Shown one piece after another: positions 1-9,868 of a stretch of DNA of 64,000 bases. The notes under the pieces are model-generated. The model was not told the origin of the DNA and did not search any database. It was given only the letters and a program-made list of their open reading frames with translations. Numbering within the stretch: position 1 is the stretch's first letter; each line of letters starts with the position of its first letter. Source of the DNA: Acidianus sp. HS-5 (GTDB lineage: Archaea > Thermoproteota > Thermoprotei_A > Sulfolobales > Sulfolobaceae). Position numbers and translations under genes: made by a program. The DNA lies in NCBI RefSeq assembly GCF_021655615.1, contig NZ_AP025245.1, forward strand, positions 2,232,001 through 2,296,000, in the 5' to 3' direction.

Positions 1-887
1 TATATGAAGAGCAACTATCAAAGTACGGTTTTGAGATAATTTCTTACGTTGATGGAGAAGACGCTTATTCAAAGATTGATATAAAAATGAACTCAACTAT
101 AGCAATTGACGATCAATTATGGTCGCTTTTTACTGTAAATTTAATTAAAAAATTCAGTCCATCTACTCTTCTCATTGCATCAACTCTCTTGAAGGAATTA
201 AGGATGAGAAAAGATGAGAAAGAACTAGAAATAATGAAAGAAGGACTGAATATTGCAGAAAAGAGCTTTATGCAATTTCTTAACGAGATAAAAGAAGGTG
301 ATTCTGAATGCAAACTTGCTGATAAACTCGAGGAAATATTTAAGGATAACGGCGCCGAAGGAGTTTCTTTTAAGCCGATATTGACTTCTGGACCAAATAC
401 CTCAATGCCTCATTTAAGATGTACTGATAGGAAAGTGAAGAGAGGTGATATAATAATAGTAGATTTCGGCGTAAAATATAAGGGATATTCCACAGATACT
501 ACAAGAGTGGTTTCCTTAGGAAAGCCTTCTGGAGAAGTCGAAAATATTCATGACATTGTACTTGAGGCACAGGAGTCTGCTGAGAGAGCAAAGAACGGAA
601 TGAAGGGTAAAGAGATAGATTCTATAGCTAGAGAAATAATATCTAAAGCGGGATATTCTCAGTTCTTCATTCACAGAACAGGACACGGCATAGGAATTGA
701 CGTTCATGAAGACCCTTACATTTCGCAGGATAGTGAACAAGTAATAGAAGAAAATATGACCTTCACTGTAGAGCCAGGGATATATTTGCCAGAGAAATTC
801 GGCATTAGAATAGAAGATATGGTAGTTATGGGAGAAAAGGAAGCCTATCCTTTAAATAAGTTAAGAAAAGATATTTACGTGATCTGA
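1..887 (+). CDS. pepQ: Xaa-Pro dipeptidase (M24 family), 5' end cut by window
   Basis: Metallopeptidase of the pita-bread (M24) family, expected to release amino acids from Xaa-Pro dipeptides in the cytoplasm. The frame is open from base 3, so the true start lies left of the window; the internal ATG at 87 is not a convincing start. The dinuclear metal site is visible: the DFG...STDTT segment supplies two Asp, HRTGHGIG the His, TVEPG and RIEDM the two Glu. About 294 residues are present of an expected roughly 350, so the N-terminal creatinase-like domain is partly missing. The 3' end overlaps the convergent aminotransferase gene by 13 nt. Family assignment is firm; exact peptide specificity is inferred. 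Confidence 0.9.
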   Translation, partial: YEEQLSKYGFEIISYVDGEDAYSKIDIKMNSTIAIDDQLWSLFTVNLIKKFSPSTLLIASTLLKELRMRKDEKELEIMKEGLNIAEKSFMQFLNEIKEGDSECKLADKLEEIFKDNGAEGVSFKPILTSGPNTSMPHLRCTDRKVKRGDIIIVDFGVKYKGYSTDTTRVVSLGKPSGEVENIHDIVLEAQESAERAKNGMKGKEIDSIAREIISKAGYSQFFIHRTGHGIGIDVHEDPYISQDSEQVIEENMTFTVEPGIYLPEKFGIRIEDMVVMGEKEAYPLNKLRKDIYVI

Positions 888-2008
888 ATAGCCCTTTTAA
901 GGATATTAACTCCTTCTTTTATTTCCTCATCAGTAGACATTGTTATGCTAAGCCTGGCCATAGTATCTCCTCCTCTTAGGAAGAACGGCTTTGCAGGAAC
1001 GAAGCTTAAACCTAGGGTAATCGCGTTATTAAATACCTTCCAGCTATCTTTTTCAATGTCTAAAAGTAAGAAGAACCCGCATTTCGGATCGTTGAATTTA
1101 GTTAGTCCTTTATCTAATAGGGAATCTTTTAGAATTTTCATTTTCTTGGAGTAATACTCATAAAGTTCTTTCATCCTTCTGGTAACTGTTCCCTTTCTTA
1201 TTAACCTCGATACTACGTATTGGTTAACAGTTGAGGTTGAAAAGTCAAGTTGCTCCAGTAAAGATATTTTTTCTGCAATTTCCTTATTAGCCAAGATAAA
1301 GCCTATTCTTAAGCCTGGTGCAAGGATTTTACTAAATGAACTGATGTAAATTACTCTACCGCTTTTATCAAAGTACTTTATAGGTTTAGGAACGCAACCG
1401 GCTATAGGTCTGTAAGGATCGTCCTCTAAAATGTAAAAATCATATGTCTCCGCTAATTCTGCAAGGTATTTTCTCCTTTCCTCATCTAAATTTACTCCCG
1501 CTGGGTTATGGCAGTTTGGAATTACGTAAAGTAGTTTAATCTTAATAATCTTAAGGAATTCCTCAAGCTCTTCAACTTTAATTCCTTTATTATCTAGTCC
1601 TATTGGCAAAACTACTGAAGACCTAAGTTTTATTGTATTAAAAGTCTCTATAAATGTAGGGTTTTCAACAGCTGTTACATCATTCTCGAGGAAATATTTT
1701 CCTAATAACTCCATTGCATGTTGAGCTCCGCTGGTTACTACTATTTCGTCATTTCCCTTGTTTAAGCCTAAAAATTGCAGATAATGCTCTTCAATTTCCT
1801 TCTTTAATTCCTCTTGTCCTCCTGCCCCTGGGTAAAAAAGCGATTTCACGTCTTCCAATACTTCACTGTAGGCTTCCTTAATTTCGTTAATAGGAATAAC
1901 TCTTGGATCTGGCGATCCGCTTGCTAGATTTATTCTTGCTTTTTTTGCTAATTGAGAAGCTAATTCTACGGGTGAAATTTCTATCTCCTTTCCTATTCTC
2001 GAGACCAT
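875..2008 (-). CDS. PLP-dependent aminotransferase, class I/II (LysN/2-aminoadipate type)
   Basis: A 377-residue fold-type I aminotransferase, cytoplasmic. The PLP lysine is in the SSFSKILAPGLRIG segment (about residue 230), with the NPAG motif near residue 167 and the EDDPY motif near 195, as in the archaeal aromatic/2-aminoadipate aminotransferase group that resembles MocR C-terminal domains but lacks the HTH. Its ATG lies 16 nt inside the upstream ornithine-cyclodeaminase-like gene, so the two are probably cotranscribed and may act on the same amino acid. Substrate could be 2-aminoadipate, branched-chain or aromatic amino acids; the sequence alone does not decide this. Confidence 0.85.
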   Translation of the reverse strand: MVSRIGKEIEISPVELASQLAKKARINLASGSPDPRVIPINEIKEAYSEVLEDVKSLFYPGAGGQEELKKEIEEHYLQFLGLNKGNDEIVVTSGAQHAMELLGKYFLENDVTAVENPTFIETFNTIKLRSSVVLPIGLDNKGIKVEELEEFLKIIKIKLLYVIPNCHNPAGVNLDEERRKYLAELAETYDFYILEDDPYRPIAGCVPKPIKYFDKSGRVIYISSFSKILAPGLRIGFILANKEIAEKISLLEQLDFSTSTVNQYVVSRLIRKGTVTRRMKELYEYYSKKMKILKDSLLDKGLTKFNDPKCGFFLLLDIEKDSWKVFNNAITLGLSFVPAKPFFLRGGDTMARLSITMSTDEEIKEGVNILKRAIQIT

Positions 2009-2931
2009 GTTCCTTTCACTTCTATTTCTTTTCCTATACCTTTTTTCTTAGCTTTCTCATAAAGAATCTTCATAACAGCAACGTCTTCTAATCCTATTCC
2101 GGTAGATTTGAATATTGAGATATCATCTGCTTTCTTTTCAATTTTTCCAGATATTATTGAAGATAATTGAATGAGTTTGCTTTCGTCAAGCATCCCCATC
2201 TTATGAGCTAAAATTAGATCTCCAGCTTCTTCTAATGCCTGTTGTATATCTTCAACAACTATTATAGAAGAAGCCTTAATTAATTCTGGAAAAGCCTCAA
2301 CTCTTTCTGGTATATTTGAGCCCATCAAGTTAATATGCATTCCTTTTCTTACATAGTCAAGTTTAATGAATGGATCTTTAGATGAAGTAACAGAAGTTAC
2401 TACTTCAGAGTTAAGAAATACGTCCTTATAAGACCCTGCTACCTTAACTTTTATCCCTTCAGAATTCAGTACTCTAAGAGCTTTGTTTATCCTATCTTGA
2501 GACCTAGAAATTACTATTGGTTCTATTTTTTTAAGTTCATAAAAAGCCTCAACATGTGCTAGCCCTTGCTTTCCTAGCCCAATAATTCCTACTGTATTAT
2601 ACTTTAATTGAATATAATCAGAGGCAAGGACTGCAAGGGTACCAGTTCTTATTTGGCTTAATCTATCTGCCTCAACTATCATCAAAAGTTCTCCAGAAGT
2701 AGAAAAGAGGAGGGAGACGAAATTTCCCTTTATAAAAGTTTTAATTCCGAGATAACCTTGCAACCCACCTGCCTGACAAGTTAATGTGGAACCAGAAATC
2801 GAAGTTCTCATTCTTTTAGAATTTACTCCAAGTTTATTTTCCCACTCAATGAAGGCTTCCTTTAACGCATTGTAAGCATCTTCAAATTTTAATAAATTTA
2901 CTACGTCTTTTTCTGTAAGTAATAGGGCCAA
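1993..2931 (-). CDS. Ornithine cyclodeaminase / mu-crystallin family protein
   Basis: A 312-residue member of the ornithine cyclodeaminase, archaeal alanine dehydrogenase and mu-crystallin family. It has the RTG substrate motif (about residue 96), a Rossmann glycine motif GIIGLGKQG (about 115) and the conserved GSNIPERVE and STGIGLEDVA segments. The family includes NAD-dependent alanine dehydrogenases, ornithine cyclodeaminases and ketimine reductases; I cannot choose among them. The start is a TTG at 2931, about 31 bp from a TATA-like CTTTTAAGC shared with the divergent HTH gene. It overlaps the following aminotransferase, which suggests a two-gene amino-acid unit. Confidence 0.82.
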   Translation of the reverse strand: MALLLTEKDVVNLLKFEDAYNALKEAFIEWENKLGVNSKRMRTSISGSTLTCQAGGLQGYLGIKTFIKGNFVSLLFSTSGELLMIVEADRLSQIRTGTLAVLASDYIQLKYNTVGIIGLGKQGLAHVEAFYELKKIEPIVISRSQDRINKALRVLNSEGIKVKVAGSYKDVFLNSEVVTSVTSSKDPFIKLDYVRKGMHINLMGSNIPERVEAFPELIKASSIIVVEDIQQALEEAGDLILAHKMGMLDESKLIQLSSIISGKIEKKADDISIFKSTGIGLEDVAVMKILYEKAKKKGIGKEIEVKGTWSRE

Positions 2932-2956
2932 TTTTCCCTAATAAAATCTGCCCAAG

Positions 2957-2967
2957 TGCTTAAAAGT
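2957..2967. promoter_or_regulatory. Shared TATA element between two divergent genes
   Basis: The segment TGCTTAAAAGT is centred 27 bp before the ATG at 2990 and about 31 bp before the TTG at 2931 on the other strand, where it reads ACTTTTAAGCA. Read both ways it resembles an archaeal TATA box, so one element could drive both leaderless genes. Assignment is by spacing and sequence only. Confidence 0.45.
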
Positions 2968-2989
2968 ACTACTATTCAAAAAACTTATC

Positions 2990-3310
2990 ATGGAGCTTAC
3001 GCCTAGATTACAAGATGTAATAAATATTGTTAAACAAAAAGGAGAAATAAACTTAAGGGATCTAGCTTTGGAGCTTAAGGTTTCTCCAAAAACTGCTAAA
3101 GGATACGTAAGAGAATTAACCAGGCTAGGTTTTGTCGAGATGGATGAAAAAGAAAACGTAAAACTGAAAATTGTTCAAGATGATTCTGTAGAAAATTTAA
3201 AGAAGATAATAGAAATTCATGAAAGTGAAATCAATGCTTTAAAAAAGGAAATTGAAGAATTAAAAACTGAAGTAATAAAGCTCAGGAAAAAGAATAAGGA
3301 ATATTATTAG
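2990..3310 (+). CDS. Small HTH protein with C-terminal coiled coil
   Basis: A 106-residue protein. Residues 1-60 look like a winged helix-turn-helix: the segment around LALELKVSPKTAKGYVRELTRLGFVE has the LexA/MarR-like helix pattern. Residues 65-103 are a highly charged heptad-like helix (EIHESEINALKKEIEELK), a likely coiled coil for dimerisation. It is transcribed divergently from the cyclodeaminase/aminotransferase pair with a shared promoter, so it could regulate that pair or itself. Similar short HTH plus coiled-coil proteins are common in Sulfolobales; the target is unknown. It overlaps the convergent glycosyltransferase stop by 4 nt. Confidence 0.75.
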   Translation: MELTPRLQDVINIVKQKGEINLRDLALELKVSPKTAKGYVRELTRLGFVEMDEKENVKLKIVQDDSVENLKKIIEIHESEINALKKEIEELKTEVIKLRKKNKEYY

Positions 3311-4014
3311 CTTTTAGTTAAGTGAATTACATATTTAAACCACTTGTAAATCTGTCTACTAGTTAGTTTGCTTTTACCAATTTCACGGTCTTTAAAAACT
3401 ATTGGGACTTCAGCTACTGGGAAGTTTGCTCGTAATACTCTGTAAACCGCACATATTTGAAATTCATAACCATCAGCACTTTCACACTTTAAAGCCTCTT
3501 TTGCTGCCCTGGTCGAATATACTCTATAATTAGACGTGTTATCATGAAGAGGGGAACGTAAAAGTAATCTAACTAAAAAGTTTGCTCCCCAGCTAATAAC
3601 TCTTCTCTTTAGAGGCCAATTTTCTATTCCTCCACCTTTAACATATCTGGAACCTATTATGAGGTCGTATCCTTCTCTTGCCTTCTCGTACATTGAAGGA
3701 AGGTAAACTGGATCGTGACTCAAATCGGCATCCATGGTAACTATGTAATCTGCACTGCTCTCTATGGCTTTTAGTATCCCAGTCCTAATTGCAGAGCCAA
3801 GACCCTTTTCATTTTTCCTTATGATTATTTGAATATTGGGCGAATTTAAGGATTTTACTGCTTCAGCAGTACCATCCTGACTATCATCGTCCACTATTAT
3901 TATGCTAGCTCTTATTACCTTGCTTAGGAGAGGGAGCAATCTAACAATGTTATCTCTCTCATTAAAAGTTGGTATTACTATAGTAACTTTCTTATTTATT
4001 TGCATATTTTCCAT
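3307..4014 (-). CDS. Glycosyltransferase family 2, dolichol-phosphate mannose synthase-like
   Basis: A 235-residue GT2 enzyme of the DPM1 type. The sequence shows the N-terminal IVIPTFNERDNI motif, the DDDSQDGT nucleotide-binding motif, the DADLSHDP metal motif (DxD, about residue 95) and the GSRYVKGGG segment typical of polyprenyl-phosphate mannose or glucose synthases. No C-terminal membrane helices are present, as in short DPM1 forms. It likely charges dolichol phosphate with a hexose for glycoprotein or lipid glycosylation at the membrane. Its start lies 19 nt inside the PUA gene; a second ATG at 4005 would reduce the overlap. The donor sugar is not determined by the sequence. Confidence 0.88.
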   Translation of the reverse strand: MENMQINKKVTIVIPTFNERDNIVRLLPLLSKVIRASIIIVDDDSQDGTAEAVKSLNSPNIQIIIRKNEKGLGSAIRTGILKAIESSADYIVTMDADLSHDPVYLPSMYEKAREGYDLIIGSRYVKGGGIENWPLKRRVISWGANFLVRLLLRSPLHDNTSNYRVYSTRAAKEALKCESADGYEFQICAVYRVLRANFPVAEVPIVFKDREIGKSKLTSRQIYKWFKYVIHLTKS

Positions 4015-4454
4015 ATTTCATCTCCTAGGTAATGTAAATTCTTTGAAAATTTTCCTCTCTTTTCTTTTTCTGCATCTTCCTTGCTTATAAGAACTTTCAT
4101 AATAGCTATAGCCTTTCCGTCCATAGTAGTAACGGCAATTATATCTCCTGGTTTGCAATTACAATTAAACTCCTTTATTCCAGGCACAAAAAGATCAGCA
4201 CCTTTTAATACAGCTCTTACTGCTCCTTCATCTACCTTAACCGAAGGTAAAGAGATATTAAGTTTATAAACAGCACAGAGTGTAGGAATTATATCTTGTG
4301 AAAAGAAGGAAAGAACTCCATCTAAGAAATAGTAAACCTCCTTCTTCTCCTTACCTATCTCAATCTTTTGAGGTGATAAGATTATGTTGTATTTCTCCTT
4401 TATTTTGTCAAGAAAATCTTTGGAATCTTTCTCAGATAAAAAATGTCTCTGCAT
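3996..4454 (-). CDS. PUA-domain RNA-binding protein (DUF1947/MCT-1-like)
   Basis: A 152-residue archaeal protein with an N-terminal DUF1947-like region (residues 1-70) and a C-terminal PUA domain (about 72-148, with VDEGAVRAVLKGADLFVPGI and the PGDIIAV strand). The layout matches archaeal relatives of MCT-1 and the eIF2D N-terminus, which bind RNA or the ribosome. The ATG shares its A with the stop codon of the molybdopterin oxidoreductase gene (TAATG), which implies translational coupling within the minus-strand operon. No catalytic residues are expected; the RNA partner is unknown. Confidence 0.8.
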   Translation of the reverse strand: MQRHFLSEKDSKDFLDKIKEKYNIILSPQKIEIGKEKKEVYYFLDGVLSFFSQDIIPTLCAVYKLNISLPSVKVDEGAVRAVLKGADLFVPGIKEFNCNCKPGDIIAVTTMDGKAIAIMKVLISKEDAEKEKRGKFSKNLHYLGDEIWKICK

Positions 4455-6580
4455 TATAGATCATCCGGTTTGATAGGTATTTTATATATTCTCTTTCCTA
4501 AACAGTTTTCAACAGCATTAGCTATTACTGGAGTAGAAACTACAGCTCCTGCTTCTCCTACTCCTTTACTTCCGGTAGGATGATTCGATAATCCCCTCTC
4601 TATGTAAGTCCATAAATATGTAGGGCTTTCCACTGCAGTAGGTACTGTATAATCATCTAGGTTGGAATTTACTACATTTCCTTGAGAATCTATAACCGCC
4701 TCCTCATAGAGTGCTTGGGCAATCCCTTGCATGACTCCACCGTGAATTTGCCCTTCTGCAGTTAATGGATTTATTACTCTGCCTATATCATCTATTGCTA
4801 CGTATTTTTTTACTTTTATTTTTCCTAGTTCTTTGTCAACGTTTACTAAAGCCATGTGAACTCCGTAAGGACTAGTAGGCTTACTTGTAGGATACACATA
4901 AGTTACGTCTAGGCTTATTCCATTCTTGTAAGCAAAGGAAATAACTTCAGAGAAGCTAGCAGATCTTCCGGTCTTCTTATTAGTAAACTTTCCTTCCGAG
5001 TAATCAATTTCCTCTATATCCGCTTGCAACATTTTTGCTGCAGCTTCATTAAGTCTCTTCTTTAATTCCTCAGAAGCTTTTAGCATCGCAGAACCACCTA
5101 CAGTTATAGTCCTACTACCCCAAGTTCCTATTCCATCCTCTATTATATCAGTATCTCCCCACCTCACTTCAACGTTCTCTATTGGCACTTGTAATGTTTC
5201 AGCAACTATTTGTGCAAACCCGGTAGCGTCTCCTTGCCCGTGAGGTCCAGAACCCGTTATTGCTATTATTTTTCCGTCAGATTTAGCAAATACTCTTGCA
5301 ACTTCCCATGGGCCAAAACCAGTAATTTCTACGTACATTGCTAATCCTATACAATCATCTTTTTCTCCTTCAGATTTTAGTTTATCAAAGTATTCTCTTG
5401 CTCTATTTAAGATTTCAACATAATTACCTGAATCATAAGTTATTCCGAAAGCGCTTCCATAGGGCATTTCTTCGGGCTTTATAATGTTCTTTAGTCTAAT
5501 GTCTATAGGATCCATTTTAAGTTCGTTAGCTACCATATTTACTATCCTTTCTATAAAGTAAGTGGCCTCTGGCCTACCTGCTCCTCTATAAGAAGTTGTA
5601 GGAACTTTATTTGTATGAACAGCATAAGACGTTATTAGAGCATCCCTTATTTTATAAGGCCCTAAAATCATTTTAGAAGTGCTAATAACGTTTCCTGATT
5701 CGTCGTCGTTTGCATCAGCATAAGGAGCTCCTAGATCTGCTATAATTGTCCCAAGTAATGCGGTAATCTTACCGTCTCTGGTAAATCCAACCTTAAATTT
5801 CAACTTCTTATCTCTACCATGACCTGCGCTTATCATCTCTTCAGTTCTTGTAGGGACCCACTTTAATGGTACTCCTAACTTCATTGCCAATTTAGCTACA
5901 GCGTACTGCTCTGGATGCGTAACTATTTTACTTCCGAAAGCTCCTCCAACGTCGGGCTGAATAACTCTTATGTTAGAATATCCCAAGAATTCAACAAGGT
6001 TTCTCCTCATAAAATGAGCTGACTGAGTTGAAGCCCAAATGTTAAGCCTTTGTCCGTCAAAGTGAGCTAAAATTCCCCTAGGTTCAATAGGCGAAGCTAT
6101 GACTCTTTGGTTTATTAGTTCTCCTTCTATGACTAATGACTCCGAAAGAACTTTTTCGGGATTTCCAGATGAAAAACTCTTCTGGAAGTAAATGTTAGAA
6201 TTTAAGCCTGAGTAGACTTTTACATCGTCTTTTATTGCATCTGCTGGATCTAGAACGTAAGGTAAATCTTCATATTCAACTTCTATGCTTTCAAGCAAAT
6301 CGTAAGCTTCATATCTATCCTTTGCTATTATTGCGGCTATTGGTTGACCAACGTAGGTTGTTTCTTTATTTGCTATGGGAAAATCTTTCCCTGGGTTTAT
6401 GTCTTCTCCAGTGAAAACGTTCTCAGACTTTTTTACATGAATTTTAGCGTGAGGTTTTGTTGATCTTAAAAAAGCTACAAACATTTCTCCAGGAAGTTTT
6501 ATATCGTCAACGTAAGATCCTTTTCCAGAAATTAGCTTAGGATCTTCTATCCTCCTTATAGGCTTTCCTATATATTGCAT
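4454..6580 (-). CDS. Xanthine dehydrogenase family molybdopterin-binding subunit (aldehyde/CO dehydrogenase-like large subunit)
   Basis: A 708-residue large subunit of the xanthine oxidase family, binding molybdopterin cofactor and oxidising an aldehyde or purine-like substrate. The N-terminal GKPIRRIEDPKLI segment, the DVGGAFGSK motif (about residue 210), the SYRGAGRPEA motif (about 328) and the GVGEAGAV segment with the catalytic Glu near the C-terminus are all visible. In Sulfolobales such subunits pair with a FAD subunit and a 2Fe-2S subunit as a glyceraldehyde oxidoreductase; neither partner is nearby. Its upstream neighbour is an M48 protease 22 nt away and its downstream neighbour a coupled PUA gene. 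Family is secure, substrate unknown. Confidence 0.88.
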   Translation of the reverse strand: MQYIGKPIRRIEDPKLISGKGSYVDDIKLPGEMFVAFLRSTKPHAKIHVKKSENVFTGEDINPGKDFPIANKETTYVGQPIAAIIAKDRYEAYDLLESIEVEYEDLPYVLDPADAIKDDVKVYSGLNSNIYFQKSFSSGNPEKVLSESLVIEGELINQRVIASPIEPRGILAHFDGQRLNIWASTQSAHFMRRNLVEFLGYSNIRVIQPDVGGAFGSKIVTHPEQYAVAKLAMKLGVPLKWVPTRTEEMISAGHGRDKKLKFKVGFTRDGKITALLGTIIADLGAPYADANDDESGNVISTSKMILGPYKIRDALITSYAVHTNKVPTTSYRGAGRPEATYFIERIVNMVANELKMDPIDIRLKNIIKPEEMPYGSAFGITYDSGNYVEILNRAREYFDKLKSEGEKDDCIGLAMYVEITGFGPWEVARVFAKSDGKIIAITGSGPHGQGDATGFAQIVAETLQVPIENVEVRWGDTDIIEDGIGTWGSRTITVGGSAMLKASEELKKRLNEAAAKMLQADIEEIDYSEGKFTNKKTGRSASFSEVISFAYKNGISLDVTYVYPTSKPTSPYGVHMALVNVDKELGKIKVKKYVAIDDIGRVINPLTAEGQIHGGVMQGIAQALYEEAVIDSQGNVVNSNLDDYTVPTAVESPTYLWTYIERGLSNHPTGSKGVGEAGAVVSTPVIANAVENCLGKRIYKIPIKPDDL

Positions 6581-6602
6581 AAATAGTAATAGAAGAGGTA
6601 GT

Positions 6603-7142
6603 TTATATCTTCTTTATTCTTACAGAGGAAGGAGGATGAGTTGAGAAGATATTCGATTTTATTTCTCCGTACTTTGATATTAAGTTCACTAAAGATCCTT
6701 TACCAACTAGTTTGGAAGCGTACTTATCGGCTTGTATTTCAAATTTCCTTGAGATGAATCTTTGAATTAAAACAATGGAAATTCCAGCAATAACGAACAG
6801 AATCAAGGAAATTTCAGCAGTATAGAAGAATAAAAGTACTAATGCGTTAACTAATATCAACATTTTTAAGTGGTGATGTAATTTTATGTGTCCCATCTCA
6901 TGAGCAATCATAGCGTCTAATTCATCTTTTGGTAAGTTTAAGCTAGCCGAAGTTATCAAAATCTTACCACTTATTACTGAAAAAGCGTTAATCCTTGGAT
7001 CTTCTTTAATCTTGAGTTCAATTTGTTTTCCAAGAAAATCATACTTTATTGGTTTAAATCTCTTGGCTAATACTACTGATACTGCAAAGTAAGCAATGTT
7101 TATGAATAATAGAGAGAGTAATCCGAAAATGATTATTTGCAT
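6603..7142 (-). CDS. Short M48-family membrane zinc metalloprotease
   Basis: A 179-residue peptidase with one N-terminal membrane helix (residues 1-25), the zinc motif HEMGH (about residue 86), two hydrophobic helices (about 98-128) and the third-ligand segment FEIQADKYA. It is much shorter than HtpX (a full homologue is also in this window at 12.4-13.4 kb) and resembles minimal M48 proteases of Sulfolobales. It probably cleaves damaged membrane proteins at the inner face of the membrane. It is the first gene of a minus-strand operon with the molybdopterin oxidoreductase, PUA protein and glycosyltransferase; a functional link to these is not evident. Confidence 0.82.
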   Translation of the reverse strand: MQIIIFGLLSLLFINIAYFAVSVVLAKRFKPIKYDFLGKQIELKIKEDPRINAFSVISGKILITSASLNLPKDELDAMIAHEMGHIKLHHHLKMLILVNALVLLFFYTAEISLILFVIAGISIVLIQRFISRKFEIQADKYASKLVGKGSLVNLISKYGEIKSNIFSTHPPSSVRIKKI

Positions 7143-7231
7143 AAAGGTATTTAAGACGTATTACTATAAATATATTTGCTCAAAACCGAAAGTAAACTTG
7201 TCTTATAAGCCAGTCGTTTAAGTATAAAATT

Positions 7232-9100
<1,869 letters not shown>

Positions 9101-9103
9101 GAG

Positions 9104-9838
9104 TTAAAGAATAGGAAAAGAAAAAAGTCTTTCTATAAGTAAGAACAGAGGAAATGATAACGTTATTATAGCTCCTATTAAATCTCCTGAAGAACCTCTC
9201 AATACTGTATCCCCTATTTTATAAAAAAATACAAAAAGAATAAGAAAAAAGACAACAGATAGAGGACTAAAAACGAAAAACGGCAATGCTTCTATTAATA
9301 TTATGAACTTTCTTTTATTTAATTTACTATGGAATAACTTTCCTAGATAGCTAGATTCCATTGGCTTAAGTAGCGAAAGAATCAAGATTCCGAGATCTCT
9401 GGAAAGCACTTCAGCTGAAATTAAAATTAAAAGAGTTTTAAGAGAAGGACTAGGAAAATTGCATAAGGAAATAAGGAAAAGAGAAAAATAGACTATTGCT
9501 AAGCCTATTCCTCCGCTTCCTACTGCAACATCTTTTAATGCCTTTAACCTTTTTTCATAATCTCCTTTTATCATTACTGCATCGCCAAAATCCAGTAAGC
9601 CGTCTAAGTGATTGAATCCTCTTATTACTTCGACTGTAATAATAATACCGAACCTCGAAGAATAACTCAAGAGGTGAAAGAGAGAAAAATAAGCTGCAAA
9701 ATCAATTACGCCAGTTACAAGTCCTACGAAAATAGGTGAAATAAAGCTATACGTAGCAATATCTTCAAGACTTGCGTTTGTTGATGGTATTATTGTAAAA
9801 AACGATAACTGTGAAAGAACGCCTTTTAAAGCCTTCAT
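9104..9838 (-). CDS. cobS: Adenosylcobinamide-GDP ribazoletransferase CobS
   Basis: A 244-residue membrane enzyme that condenses adenosylcobinamide-GDP with alpha-ribazole, the last ring-assembly step of cobalamin synthesis. The family motif is visible as GFNHLDGLLDFGDAVM (about residue 75) with the metal-binding Asp residues, followed by several transmembrane helices. The length is normal. It is followed by cbiB after 3 nt and starts only 15 bp from the divergent cobQ start, so the promoters of cobS and cobQ must overlap each other's coding sequence. Confidence 0.93.
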   Translation of the reverse strand: MKALKGVLSQLSFFTIIPSTNASLEDIATYSFISPIFVGLVTGVIDFAAYFSLFHLLSYSSRFGIIITVEVIRGFNHLDGLLDFGDAVMIKGDYEKRLKALKDVAVGSGGIGLAIVYFSLFLISLCNFPSPSLKTLLILISAEVLSRDLGILILSLLKPMESSYLGKLFHSKLNKRKFIILIEALPFFVFSPLSVVFFLILFVFFYKIGDTVLRGSSGDLIGAIITLSFPLFLLIERLFSFPIL

Positions 9839-9868
9839 CGATTTAAGATAATTATGGCAATTATAATT
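9823..9868. promoter_or_regulatory. Interlocked promoters of cobS and cobQ
   Basis: CTTTTAAAG at 9823-9831 is centred 27 bp before the cobQ ATG but lies inside cobS. The palindrome AATTATAATT at 9859-9868 is centred 25 bp before the cobS ATG but lies inside cobQ. Both fit archaeal TATA spacing for leaderless genes. No other room for promoters exists in the 15-bp gap. Inferred from spacing and composition. Confidence 0.45.
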
